A stretch of DNA of 64,000 bases, from positions 124,001-188,000 of the forward strand of contig CADCXC010000009.1 in NCBI GenBank assembly GCA_902806595.1. The letters run 5' to 3'. The stretch comes from Pyrenopolyporus hunteri (Eukaryota; Ascomycota; Sordariomycetes; Xylariales; Hypoxylaceae). Shown here piece after piece: positions 23,581-34,452 of the stretch; within the stretch, counting starts at the first letter, position 1; every line of letters begins with the position of its first letter. The translations under genes were made by a program, and so were the position numbers. The notes under the pieces are model-generated. The model had not been told where the DNA came from and ran no database searches. It worked only from the letters and a program-made list of their open reading frames with translations.

Positions 23581-24213
23581 ATGCTCGTCAAGACGCCCTC
23601 CGTCCTATTGGCCGCCCTCCTCGCTGGGCAGGCCGTGGCCAAGACCGACATCGCGGGCTGCGTATCGTCCCAGACGGTCAAGTACGGTGGCGCGAGCCTG
23701 ATCTGGTATGTGCCGGACACGGGCGAGATCTGCGAATTCCTCGACTGCGGGGGCGGGCGCGCGCCACCCAAGACCACGGTGCCCGGCTGCGCTGCCTATG
23801 AAGGCACCGCCACCTACTCGCCGAGCTTCCTGCCAAACTTCGGCGCTTCCGCGACTGGTAGCTCGTCCGACGACTCCGTCCCAACCGCTGCTTCGACGCC
23901 ATTCTCGGCGCCTTACAGGCCTTCCTCCTCGTCCATGTTAACACCATCCGCTATTGTAACCGTCCCCGCCCCCGGCGCGACGGATACGGTATCGTCCTCC
24001 GCAACTATTACCCCGGGACCGACGGCTACGACGCTAGAAACCAGCGCAAGTGTCGCTTCGAACAGCGAGAACAGCGAGTCTTCTACCTCAACCGCAAGCA
24101 GTGCTTCTGGCGCGAGCAGCGTGTCCCAGGCTGCGGGATCTATGCCGACCGCGGCGGCGAAGGGCGCCGTGGGCGTGGTCGTTGGTCTCGCGGCGGGAGT
24201 GGCGATGCTGTAA
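23581..24213 (+). CDS. Ser/Thr-rich GPI-type cell-surface protein
   Basis: A single exon encodes 210 aa; the ATG sits in a good context (AACACCATG). Residues 1-20 are a signal peptide (VLLAALLAGQAVA). The mature N-terminus is a small Cys-containing domain with GCVSSQTVKYGG, WYVPDTGEICEFLDCGGG and PPKTTVPGC, about residues 25-78. A long Ser/Thr/Pro-rich stalk (about 85-185) probably carries O-glycans. The end, AAAKGAVGVVVGLAAGVAML, is a short hydrophobic tail preceded by small residues, as in GPI-anchored proteins. Homologues with this GEICxFLDCGGGRAPPKTTVPGC block are common in ascomycetes and are often labelled siderophore biosynthesis enzyme; nothing in the sequence supports an enzymatic role. 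It converges on the GH76 gene, another wall-related protein. Confidence 0.85.
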   Translation: MLVKTPSVLLAALLAGQAVAKTDIAGCVSSQTVKYGGASLIWYVPDTGEICEFLDCGGGRAPPKTTVPGCAAYEGTATYSPSFLPNFGASATGSSSDDSVPTAASTPFSAPYRPSSSSMLTPSAIVTVPAPGATDTVSSSATITPGPTATTLETSASVASNSENSESSTSTASSASGASSVSQAAGSMPTAAAKGAVGVVVGLAAGVAML

Positions 24214-25143
24214 GCGAGTGTCTTGGTAGAAGATGGCTGTAGTTGGGTTGTATGGACGTGGCGAGATAGAGATGCATATATTCTTCGTATTGGATAACTT
24301 TAATAAAGACGTATTATCGGCAAGGCCGGGGATTCGGGTGGCGGCGGTGTGACTGTTAGAAGGGTCGTTGAGAGGAGAAAGGGCGATGGAAGACTCAGAG
24401 AGCAACACTATCAGCCATGCACCCATGTTCGGGGATGAAATTATGGGTTATGGACGGGCTTTCAATGCTCTGGATACCCCGGTGAATCTACTCTAGGTTG
24501 TAGACTGCGCCTTGGCGACCGAGGAGGTTCTCTTGTAGTCGGATCGCTGGTTTGGGGCGCAAATGAGTTTTGGTCCATGTTGCCTATCCATGGGGATGAC
24601 TTGGGTTTAGACAAACAGTTGTCATGACGAACGCTCGGACATCTTGATATGATTCGCTTGTATATCTAGGTGGGTAACCTATTTAATCCTTGAGTTATCT
24701 CTCCATAACTTCAACTCTAAACATGGGGTTTGCTATTTATATCCTTCCTGCCATAGTAGATATCGAACTTACAGCTATATTATCCGGCATAGAATGACTG
24801 GTTGCGAGGTAAGTATTCTAGGAGATAGAGAATATCTCTTAGTATAGACTACTTCGGCGTTGACCCCCTATCCAATTCGTGGAGGCTTATGTACATATGT
24901 AGATGATTATTTATTCCATTTGAAGAAACCGGCCAACTCATTATACCTTGGTAACTTGATACCTATATAGGGTGGGAGATATGTTCGCCCGAGGGTTATC
25001 CTTGCGCTTAGACCAAAGGTTTAACCTTGGATGTTGAAATACTTGACGTATATTCAGGCGGAGATAGAATATGAGATTCACGTACAACGCCACTGATAAA
25101 CCCAAGACCAAAGATAAAGAAAATTAAACGATTTCAAATCCAA
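24214..25143. other. convergent intergenic region
   Basis: This is the 3' flank of both the GPI-type protein (+) and the GH76 gene (-). No supported feature was seen apart from the expected untranslated regions. Confidence 0.5.
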
Positions 25144-26866
25144 TTATTCCATGCCCATCCAAACAACCGTTGCGATCGTAGTTCCGAGAATGAACGCGGT
25201 GAGCACGCCCGCGCCAGCTCGGTCTCCCGTCATGATGGGTTCCAGCTCCGGCAGTTTCGGCGCGTCAGAGCCGGCGTTGGGGTCGCCAATACTGGTGCCG
25301 CCCGTGCTATTGGTCACTGGAGGCTCGGCTTCGTCGACGAGCAAGGCGGATAGGGCGCCGAGCACGTTCATCTCTTGGCCCGCGCCGGTCTGGCCGTCGT
25401 AGACACCCGAAGCCCAGTGGAAACCGCACTGACGGCCGTTGGCGCCGCCCGTGCACTGCTTGACGGCGGCTTCGGTCGAGTTGCGAAGCAGCCCTAGGAT
25501 CCGGTCCCGCGTAAAAGGCGCCGTCTGCGTCGTCGTCGCCAACCATCGGTGCACGTACCCCTTAAAGCTCAGCATATCCGTCGTGCATATACCGGCCTCG
25601 CAGCTCGGCTCGTAGAGCGTCCCGTTTCGGAAGAATACCCGCTCAAACGAATCCAGTAGCCCGTTGATCCGATCCTCCCACACCTTGCTGCCGTTTGTCT
25701 ACGGGAATGTGGGTTAGCTATCCAGATAATTACCCCAGAAAATCTATCCCATCCCGTTCCCAAGATATAGGGGGTGGGTGAATCCGGAGAAGGAAGACTA
25801 CTTACGTATGCGTACATATAGCCTGCTCCCGATAATAAGACGGCCGCATTGTACGAGTACTGCTGGCGATTTATGTCGGTGCAGTTGAATGGCACGTGTC
25901 CACCGTCGAACACGTTCCAATCCTTATCGATGTATCCCACGCCCGTGATCCAGTCCCAGGTCTGACTCGCGCCTTGCGCGTATCTATCGTCCCCCGTGTA
26001 CCGAGCCAGGCGGGCCCCGATATTAAAGAAGCAACCGTTAGCGATAGCTGTTGGCTCGCGTTAGCTGACATCCTCTCGCCGCTTGCTTCACGCCTCTCCT
26101 CTCAATTTCCCCCCCTCAAATATAGAGATATGGATGGCCTCACTATTCTTATAATCGTAACCCCTGTTGGTGGGGAAGATCTGCCACCTCAAGCCGCCGC
26201 CGCACGCCTCGTCGTGCTTCTCCGGGTCGGCTTGCTGATTCCACACGGCCTGGGCAAGGGCGAGCCACCCCGGCCTGTCCCTCGGAGGGTCGCGGAATTT
26301 TACCTCGGCGGCCAGCATCGCCGACATGCCCCAGAAGGCTTGGTCGTCGTTACCGAGCGACAACGTCCAGTTCCGCGGCGCATAGTCGTTGTGCTCGCCA
26401 ACCTGGAACTGCATCGCCTCGTACGTCACGTCGTTATACGTATCGTCGCCCGTAAAGTGCCAATAGTCTATCATGGTACCCCAAAGCGCGCCGCCCTGCC
26501 ACCTATTTCCGGCCCTCCGTTAGCAAAGCACCTCTGCGAGGGGAGGGAGAAAGGGTGCCAACCAGTAGTAGTCTCCATTCGGCGGTGGTCCAGGGAGGAT
26601 ACCCGGGATCTGGCCAGTCTCGTTGCCGTCATAGTAGGTCATTAAATCGTAGGCGACCTGTTTCGCCGCATTTCGGATAGAATCTATGGCTATGTTGAGT
26701 AACTTGGGGGTGTGTCGTGGTGGCGCATATGAACTTATGAGAATGAGACTGCACTCTCGAGGGATTTAGTTAGCTTACCTGGCGAATCTAGATCAACCTC
26801 AAGCGCTCCTAACACAACTGCTGGAGCGAGACATAATGCGTGGATTAAACGAGCGACAGATAACAT
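25144..26866 (-). CDS. GH76 alpha-1,6-mannanase, Dfg5/Dcw1 type
   Basis: Five exons on the minus strand: 26866-26779, 26689-26563, 26502-26144, 26047-25806 and 25698-25144, giving 456 aa. Introns use GTAAGC, GTTGGC, GTGAGG and GTAAGT donors, with phases that agree throughout. The protein starts with a signal peptide (ALCLAPAVVLGALEVDL) and continues SIRNAAKQVAYDLMTYYDG, a typical opening of the (alpha/alpha)6 fold. The catalytic Asp pair is in LGNDDQAFWG (Asp124-Asp125). Other family landmarks are YYWWQGGALWG, CGGGLRWQI, NGCFFN, YKNTIANG and VFDGGHVPFNCTDINRQQYSYN. The C-terminus has a Ser/Thr-poor spacer and a hydrophobic tail (GVLTAFILGTTIATVVWMG), consistent with a GPI anchor. Such enzymes help transfer or trim mannan on GPI proteins at the plasma membrane and wall. 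Confidence 0.93.
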
Positions 26867-27988
26867 TTTCGCGACTCAGGCCGGGCGGCGCTGCTGAATG
26901 GTTGACCGTCGTCGCGGAGTGTCAATTGTTGATAGGAGGTTGTTTAGATGGGTAGGATTGAAACTGCGAAGAACATTATACAAATAAGCCCGGAAGATGA
27001 CTGTATACCATGTCGAACGACTACGTAATTTTGCTTGGCTCTTCCTTAAATCAGAAACGCCACTTGGGGTTGGGTTCGCTGCCAACGACCAGATACTTGG
27101 TGCGGATTACAGGACACACACACGCGTGAGATCGATAGCCCCAGACCTTCCAAAACACTCGTAATTGATCACTGGGAACGCAACGGCTCCCAAGTATAAG
27201 GAGAGTTGTATGTAGGAACCAACAACATCATATCGAAGCGTGACTTGCCGGGTAGTCAGGCGCCATATGGATGGTTCGGCTTTAACAACCCACCGTCAGC
27301 AGCCAATTGAGCCTACTGATCTCGATACAATGTTATGTACGAAGCAGCATGGTTGGCATTTTGAGATCCGCAGGATCTTGGTATCGGGGTTCGAGCCAAT
27401 TAGGTTACAGCGCCATTGCCAATGCCCAGGACGAGTTAAAGCTGGGCAAAACCAACAAGGAGAATTTTTCCTATTAGAACAGCACATAGGAATCAGCCAC
27501 GGCGTATAGAAAGTACGTAGGTAGGTACCTATATTCTTTTTATGGGGGGAACCTAGGGGACATTCCATGGGGAGAGAATGAGTTGTCGCATCGAATACCA
27601 ATATATTGACGGATCTTCAGACGGGAATCGACATCTCGAATGGGGGAGGGGCCAGCAGCACAGCCCCGTTGCTTCATTTCGGCCGGATTATCGGGCTAAC
27701 TGCCGTGTGTGCATAGCAGGCCTGCCCCTGGTCGTCCTGTTGGATGCTTGGAGGGTAGGCAGTGGATGTACGCGGGTTGCATCGAACCGGAGTAGAAAAA
27801 AATAAAAAGATTCGCGGCGCAAGTTGTCTTACTGTGTTGTACGATCTATGTTGCACACCGTTATACCCAAGCCGAAGAACATGAGAGGCGTGTATGAGGG
27901 GCTTCCTAATGTAGTCGCAACGGCTGTCAGAAAATGGGATACTAAACCTCTATTATGCAATTCGTCATCGTTGTCTTAAATGGTGTCT
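26867..27988. other. intergenic region
   Basis: This is the promoter side of the GH76 gene and the 3' side of the histidine phosphatase gene. Open frames of up to about 100 codons overlap on both strands near 27240-27600 without homology or splice partners. A TTCGA-containing stretch at 27386-27398 resembles a tRNA B box but no cloverleaf forms. Confidence 0.45.
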
Positions 27989-28893
27989 TTAATATCCTCG
28001 ACCAGTTCCGTTTCCGTTACCTTCGGCGCCCGGTTCCTCCACCGGCAACTCGGAGCCCAGCACTACCGGGTCGATCCAACTGCGGCCGAGACCTCCCCCT
28101 TTCTCTTTCGTAGACTCGTGCTGTTCGAGCTGATAGGGGCCTTCCGGCCCGTCCGGGGGCGCGAAGTCAAAGATGCGGTAATCAGCGTTGAAGTACCAGT
28201 AGCCGGAGACTGCGAGCCGCAAGAAAGCCGAGTGGGAGACTACGATTATGACTTTTTCCGGACGTTCGTATAGCCTTTTTAGGGACGCTTGAGCGCGTGC
28301 TAAAATGGCTGCCTTGGTAAAGTGATAGTGGCTGGCCGCCGGCGACGTCTTGTCTGGGAATATAGGGTCGACTTTTGAGAAGTCGATCATGGGGAACTCT
28401 TGCGTAAGCTTATCGATGGAACTCCCCGTGTCACATGGCTTGTCCGAGTTTTCTATCGAGACGTCTTAGAACCAGTCTACTGAGGGAACAGTTTTGGAGA
28501 GATTTCAGAAGTGATTTTCGATGAGATAACTCTCCTCGGCCCCCAAGTCGATTCGGGGGCGTACCTTGCCAACCCGCGTCTGCTTCCGCCTTGACGCCTT
28601 TCTCTATGAGCCAGTCAACAGATCGTAAGGCCGTCTGTATAGTCCTACGTAAGGGAGAAACAACGATCAGTTCGGCCTGCCGGGCTAACGGATTCTCTAC
28701 CAGACTCTTCCGAAGGTCCGCACATTGCTCGTGCCCTTCCCCTGTTAGATCAGGGTCAGGTATCGTAAAATCCTCTGGGAAGCGTCAGAACAAAAACCGA
28801 CAAGCCGAGAGCTCAGGATTTAATTATATCAAACTAACTATGCGCGTTATGTAGAGCTTGAGCATGGCGAACAAGTATAAGAGTGGGAGGCAT
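27989..28893 (-). CDS. histidine phosphatase (phosphoglycerate-mutase-like) protein
   Basis: Three exons on the minus strand: 28893-28839, 28774-28565 and 28452-27989, giving 242 aa; introns are 64 and 112 bp. The first exon is only 18 codons (MPPTLILVRHAQALHNAH) and supplies the catalytic His10 in an RHA motif, in place of the usual RHG. Exon 2 gives DPDLTGEGHEQC and ELIVVSPLRRTIQTAL, the second-arginine region. Exon 3 gives ENSDKPCDTGSSIDKL and IIVVSHSAFLRL with the second histidine (His162). Fungal proteins of this layout are broad-specificity phosphatases of the phosphoglycerate mutase superfamily, probably cytosolic; the substrate is unknown. A homopurine tract on the plus strand at 28954-29024 is a CT-rich tract in its own upstream region. 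Confidence 0.9.
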
Positions 28894-29691
28894 TCTAAAC
28901 ACGAGGGAGATCTTTATTACGTCTAGTTTCTAAAAAGACAACTGAAAATGGGCAGAAGGAGAAAGAAGAGGAAGAGGAAGAAGAAGAAGAAGAAGGAGGA
29001 GGAGGAGAAGGAGAAGGAGGAGGATGAGTATAGCAGGATAGGAGGGAAGGAGGGACTGGGACATCCACGGCAAACCAAGTTGTGAATCAGGTGGGTCCGT
29101 CTACACGCAGTGTAGGTACCTGGGTAGGTATGTTAGGTACCTATGTAAGTAAAGAGTCCAAGTAGGCAGAGCAGAGGAAATCTCGAAGATATTTTGCCGT
29201 TAGACATGACTCATAAGTTGAATGAGTCGTTCTTAGAATAAAGAAAAACGTGTTTGGTCTACGGTAGGTCGCATTAAGAAAATGTTAGATGACCGATGGG
29301 TAGTGCCTCTCTACCTAAGCTACCGGTACCTATTATACGGGCAGGTCAGCATGCTTTTTATGACCTATAAGGTGGGACAGCAGCATTAGTAGGTAGGTAG
29401 AGTAAGCTTTGCATTGTACCTGGTGACTTCCAACCTAGCCAGGTATTGGTGCCGCCAAATTACTATTAGCAGGTACATACATGCACCTACCCTCAAGTAG
29501 TAAGAGATAGATGGGCAGGTACGTACAGCACCGTACCAACGCGCACTGACATCAACCTTCAGAAGCTTCACCCTTATGTCAATGTCAATTGGAGTTCAAC
29601 TCTTTCCAAGACTTCCTAATAGGTAATAGGTATCTCATCCTTCTTAGCAACACGCTTGCGCCCAACCACTCTATACGCTCTCCCCTGCATA
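28894..29691. promoter_or_regulatory. bidirectional promoter region
   Basis: About 800 bases separate the divergent starts of the histidine phosphatase (-) and the CTNNBL1 homologue (+), so both promoters must lie here. Visible features are the homopurine tract, TAGGTACC-type repeats near 29115-29150, 29325 and 29390, and no open frame of note. Confidence 0.6.
28954..29024. repeat. homopurine/homopyrimidine GAA-GGA tract
   Basis: About 70 bases contain only A and G on the plus strand, made of GAA, GAG and GGA units. Read on the minus strand it is a CT-rich tract about 60 bases upstream of the histidine phosphatase ATG, a common feature of fungal promoters and leaders. It may also be able to form triplex DNA. 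Confidence 0.75.
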
Positions 29692-31618
29692 ATGACTAGC
29701 ATAGACGAACTCTTCAAGGCAAGTATCTGACTATCCCCCAATTGTGCTTTTCTACGTTCTACTAACTTGTAAGTTGTTAGGCATCCGGCGTCGGCAGCAA
29801 GCGCAAGCTAGATCCTCTCCGGGATCCCAGTACGCCTCGCCCTCTTCCTCTTTCCCCGATAACTCTTGATTCCGCGTTTTCTAACCGACACGCGTTGAAA
29901 ATATAGATGAGATCTATAAGTCCGCCCGTCTAAGCCCAAACGGCCACAGCAGCCGTCACGCGCGTCTCGAAGACGAAGCTGCGAACGACGATGGCGATAT
30001 CGAGGCCGGTCCCGCACCTCCCCCAGAAGACGAAGATGGTGACTACGGGCCGGATCTCCCGCCCGACGACGACGAAGAGGGACGATTCTACGGTGGCGGA
30101 ATCACGGCACAGGAGAACGACGTCTTAGACTACGTCGACGACCCCGACCCCAGCGCAAGTGCCGCGCCGGAGAAGTTCGACAGCGCCTGGCTACGGCGCA
30201 CCGCCCTCAACTTCGAGAAGCGCATAAATAAGAACGCCGAGCTGCGCGCCAAGTTCGAGGACGACCCCCAGAAGTTCATCACGAGCGAGGCCGACCTCGA
30301 TGCCGACATCAAGGCCCTATCTATCCTCTCCGAACACCCGGAGCTGTACCCTGAGTTTGCGAAACTGGGGAGCGTCGCGAGTCTTGTGGGGCTACTGGCA
30401 CATGAAAATACGGACATCGCGATTGACGCCGTCGAAATTATCAACGAGCTAACGGACGAGGACGTCGCGGCCGACGACGACCAATGGAACGCGCTCGTCG
30501 ATGCTCTGCTCGAGGCCGACCTGCTGGGGCTGCTCGTATCAAACTTCGAGAGGCTAGACGAGGAGCAGGAGGTTGACCGGAGCGGTGTCTACTACGCGCT
30601 AAGTGTGGTGGAGAATCTGTGCAGCGGACGGACAGCCACGGCGGAGCAGGTTGCTGAAAACGACAAGCTGCTCAATTGGCTGCTACGGCGAATACAGAAG
30701 AAAGAGGCCACCGTCAGCCAGAACAAGCAATACGCCGCCGAGGTGCTGGCTATACTGGTGCAGACGTCGCCGAAGAATCGGAGGAAGCTGGCCAGCTTGA
30801 ACGCCGTAGATATCATGCTACAGCTCGTGGCTTCTTACCGAAAACGCGACCCCGAAAAGGGCGGAGAGGAGGAGGAGTACATGGAGAACCTATTCGAGGC
30901 GCTGACGTGCTTAGCGGACGAGCCTGACGGAAAGGCCAAGTTCGTCGAGGCGGAGGGCGTAGAGCTCTGCCTAATCATGCTGAAAGAAGGCAAGATGAGC
31001 AAAGCCGCGGCGCTGCGGCTGCTAGATCACGCGGTGGGGGGTCCCGGCGCGGCGGGGACCGAGGTGTGCCAGCGCGTGGTCGAGGCGGGCGGGCTGAAGA
31101 ACATATTCACGCTGTTCATGAAGAAGAGCAACGACAGCCGGACGACGGAGCACCTGATCGGCATATTCGGGTCCATGCTGCGGCTGCTGCCGGCCGACTC
31201 GGCCGAGCGGATCCGGACGCTGGCCAAGTTCGTCGAGAAGGACTACGAGAAGGCGCAGAAGCTGGTCCGGCTGAGGCGGGAGTACGCGGCGCGCCTGGGC
31301 GCCGTCGACGAGGCCATCCGCGCGGAGCAGGCCGGCATGGGGGCCGAGGAGAAGGAGGAGATGGCGGACGAGTGGTTCTCGCGCCGGCTCGACGCGGGCC
31401 TCTTCTGCTTGCAGACCCTGGACGTGGTGCTGGCGTGGCTGGTGGCCGAGGACGACGGCGCCAAGAAGACGATACAGAAGCTGCTCGCGGACCGCGACGA
31501 GACGCTTGCCGTTATCAAAGATACGCTGCAGGAACAGATTGAAGGGATTGACGTAGAGGATGCGGAGGGCAAGGATACCAGAGAAATGCTCACGACGCTG
31601 GTGGAATTCTTGCAATAA
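29692..31618 (+). CDS. CTNNBL1: beta-catenin-like protein 1 (CTNNBL1) homologue
   Basis: Three exons: 29692-29718, 29781-29829 and 29907-31618, giving 595 aa. Exon 1 encodes only MTSIDELFK and ends at AAG followed by GCAAGT, so intron 1 is a GC-AG intron with an ACTAAC branch site. Exon 2 encodes ASGVGSKRKLDPLRDP, and the splice to exon 3 makes NEIYKSARLSPNG. The N-terminal third is acidic, as in the family. From about residue 125 come FDSAWLRRTALNFEKRINKN and HPELYPEFAKLGSVASLVGL, then armadillo-type helical repeats (HENTDIAIDAVEIINELTDED and onward) to the end. CTNNBL1 is a nuclear protein associated with the Prp19/CDC5L spliceosomal complex. The length is close to the animal protein (about 560 aa). 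Confidence 0.95.
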
Positions 31619-31996
31619 TGTGGACGGGTCATCAATTGGCAATAGTATGCGATAGTAGAAACTAGCGAATAAATGCAATATGGTGCCGGCTTTGGTAGCT
31701 AGGCAGCCTTATAATCTCTATGAACAGATGGATAGATGGACAGGCTCCTCGCGACTGGCCGCTGGTAGCGACCTTACTTCCCCTCCATACTTCGGGAGTT
31801 CACCCCTCGGTTCGAAAACACCGGTTCCTAAAAACATGTAATATGTAATGTAATACACACACTCCACAGCCGCAGTCCTCCGGCAACGAGAATCCCCGGT
31901 GTCAAAGCCGCAACCGTGCCGATTGACCTCTTCCGAACAGAGTACAGAGTATTCCCCGGAACGCGGCTTTTCTCGGTAGACTATGATAAGGCGGAT
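31619..31996. other. convergent intergenic region
   Basis: The gap of 378 bases between the stop codons of CTNNBL1 (+) and V-ATPase subunit G (-) should hold both 3' untranslated regions. A possible AATAAA-like signal (gcgaataaatgcaa) lies about 50 bases after the CTNNBL1 stop. Confidence 0.55.
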
Positions 31997-32802
31997 CTAC
32001 GACTTCGAAGGCGGGACGGGCTTGACGTCGAAGACGGCCTTGAGTAGGTCGTCGACCACCTTGGCCTGGCTCTTCTGTCCCGCGGCTTGGATCTCCTTGA
32101 TCTTGGCTTCGGCTTCGCGGTTGGCCTCGTCCTCGGCCTGCTTGTTGCCTTGGGTGTGCTGCGGTAGGGGGGTTTGATGTTAGCTTGCTTTGCTTGATAT
32201 GGCATGGCATAATGCGCCCCGCGTCGATTAATTGGGGATATGGTGATGCTGGCTTATAGAAAAAAAAGGAGAGTGCGTGTGTGGTGTGTGTATGTATGCA
32301 TGTACGGGCCGTACCTCTGCCTCGAATTTCTTGAATTCTTCGTCCTTCGCTCGGCGGTACGCTTCTACCTCCTTCTTGGCCTCATCTCGCGCCTCGCGCA
32401 CCCTCTTGGTTCGGACTGTAAGCAAGCCGAGTTAGTGACGGTTGCTAGCCGCAGTCGCGTAGCTCTATCTCCTTGGGTGGTATCTTCGAAGAGCGGGGTT
32501 TCTTTCGAAAGGATTTACTGACATTCCCGGGCTTTCTGGACAATCTTGGAAGCTTCCCTCTCGGCCTATGCGATCATCGCGAGCTACCTGTCAGCTAGAC
32601 GTTGCTACATAGACTCCGTCATAGGATTTCGACGCTACGGTGTCTAGGTGGGGGAGTTGCATACATCGAGTAGGGTCTGGATGCCTGCCGAGTTCTGGGC
32701 CGACTATATTGGAGGAAGAGCGTGGTTAGCTAGCTGCGCTATAATCCGGAATGTCTTCGTTTATATGGGAGAGGTTTGGAGAGGTTGGATCGAGCATACC
32801 AT
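31997..32802 (-). CDS. vma10: V-type ATPase subunit G
   Basis: Five exons on the minus strand: 32802-32800, 32703-32665, 32565-32523, 32415-32315 and 32158-31997, giving 115 aa, the normal length. Subunit G forms the peripheral stalk of the vacuolar proton pump with subunit E. Pieces in order are M | SAQNSAGIQTLLD | AEREASKIVQKARE | FRTKRVREARDEAKKEVEAY and on | HTQGNKQAEDEANREAEAKI and on, ending PVPPSKS. The protein is one long charged helix, as expected. The striking point is exon 1: the coding part is the ATG alone, followed directly by GTATGC. This start is inferred because the Ser-Ala-Gln-Asn segment is preceded by a splice acceptor (ATATAG) and has no closer Met. Introns are 96-156 bp. 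The gene has five exons for 115 codons. Confidence 0.9.
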
Positions 32803-33161
32803 CCTGGCGTGCTACGGTAACAGATAGATGGGTAGGTCGACGCGGTCGGGAAGGGAGCGCGAGACGTTTTATTTGCCGGCTCGACGGCTGTCGTATAGAA
32901 GTACGAGGAAGTGTTTGTCGTGATAGATCGAGGAAGTGTGTTGAAGGTTGGAGATGTAGAATGTATGGGAGGTATTGTACAGTACAGTAGGTACATACCT
33001 TACGTAGTCGTGTATTGGGGGGGAGCTCAGGAGCACGAATCAGCGGGCAGCTACGCTAACGAGGCTGAGCCGGGGGGTCAGGTGGGGCCAGAAGGTCTTC
33101 CCAGCACATATGCTCTTCAGAGTCTACGACTATTTACATGTATTGTACCTACGATATACGA
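32803..33161. other. vma10 upstream region
   Basis: This is the promoter side of the V-ATPase subunit G gene, up to the left end of the foldback element. No separate gene was recognised. Confidence 0.4.
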
Positions 33162-33626
33162 CCCTGGTCGAAGTCCAGAGAACCGCCAAACCGCCATTCA
33201 TTTTTATTTTACTAGACAGTTTGGCCTATAGTGCGCCACACCGTATTTTCGACCACTATAAACTTAGGGTATTTAGCGCATATCACCCCTGAAATATAAC
33301 GCTGTCTACAGTGGTCAATCGCTATATTTATTTCAAACCTCACGTTACACAAAAGAAGTACGTAGGTACCTACCTATGTATATGCCACCATATTTCTATT
33401 TGTACCTATGTAGCTACGTACCTTTTCCGTGTAACCTGAGATTTTAAAAAAAAATAGTGGTTGATTACTGTAGATAGCGCTGAATTCTAGGGGTAGTACA
33501 TGCTAAATGCCCTAAATTTATAGTGGCTTCAGTGGCCGGGAATAAAGTGTGACGTACTGTGCGCGCACTATACGGTAGAATAAAAATGAATGGCGGTTTG
33601 GCGGTTTCCAGGACTTCGTCCAGCCT
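33162..33626. mobile_element. long foldback (MITE-like) element 1
   Basis: The outer arms are near-perfect inverted repeats: aaccgccaaaccgccattca at 33181 onward is matched in reverse by tgaatggcggtttggcggtt at 33588-33607. Similarity extends inward: tatagtgcgc, accactataaa, tttagggtatttagc and gctgtctacagtggtcaa on the left all have reverse-complement partners on the right, down to gttacac/gtgtaac near 33340 and 33430. The arms are about 165-180 bp around a loop of about 90 bp that contains TAGGTACC repeats. Similarity also extends outward through cgaagtcc (left) and ggacttcg (right). There is no open frame, so this is a non-autonomous element. The target-site duplication could not be fixed. 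Confidence 0.85.
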
Positions 33627-34452
33627 ATGACCACCGAAAGGACATTCTTATTAATTGACAATTGACCGTCATTTTTTTTTTCTTTTGACATTTCCACTTG
33701 ACAATACTGCGTACCTAATGGATGCCTTTATGTTAGAAATACATTAGATGGTCCCTGTTTTAACGGTTGTTCTTTGCCCACCAACGTATGCAACGCGCGC
33801 TACCTTTTACTGTTTGTATTGGTTCACCTCTAGACGCTCTAGACTTACGCAGTATATTTGTGTCTTCTCATATCTAAGAAAATACTCCTATGGGAAAGCA
33901 CTTCACATATGTCAACCTCTAGCTATAATTCCAAGAAAAGCTAGAGAGATTAGACGATGGTCTACGCAATGAGACGCCCCAACTTTAGCTTGGGGAGGTT
34001 ATATATGAAGACGCAATCTCTCATCTCCTTTTAAGCCTGTTTTGACGGACTCAATTATATAACACGATTATCATCGGATGGTCGTGTTGTTGAGTGAAAG
34101 ATCAAATGATTGACTCGCGCGTACTACCTAAGGCAGTTGACTTGACGTATCACAAAGCAAGCCCTTGGATACTATCCAGGGTTAGGGATGGGGTTAGGGT
34201 TAGGGTAGCGCTCACGTAGTTAATCGTATTTGATTCTTCCTTGCCATCCCATTAGAGCATTTTCAGATGCTTCTATCTTTGGGTTGTGTAGACGAGGACC
34301 ATCTAGTCTCTGCTCAGATGATTCTCGTAAGTGGCTAGGCATTATGCGAAATATGAAGTTCTTTTAATTCCTAAATAGGGGGGAGAAGCCGCCGGTCATA
34401 TCATGCCATTTCCGAAATGATGTACCTATTTACATAAAGCAACGTTCCCGTG
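33627..34452. other. intergenic region with telomere-like motif
   Basis: No gene was seen. The stretch contains an interstitial TTAGGG array at 34178-34206 and the 3' flank of the F-box-like gene. Confidence 0.45.
34178..34206 (+). repeat. interstitial telomere-like TTAGGG repeats
   Basis: The stretch agggttagggatggggttag continues into a further ttagggt, giving three TTAGGG units, one off register. TTAGGG is the telomere repeat of most filamentous fungi. A shorter relative, gggttagggtcagggtt, is at 37461-37477. Such interstitial sites can be repair or fusion scars or binding sites for telomere-repeat or Tbf-type factors. Confidence 0.7.

Noticed and set aside
27386..27398. tRNA B-box-like stretch ggggttcgagcc
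   Set aside because: No matching A box, T stem pairing is poor and no acceptor stem can be formed.
27240..27601. Overlapping 90-100 codon frames on both strands
   Set aside because: Mutually antisense, no homology, no splice signals that extend them.
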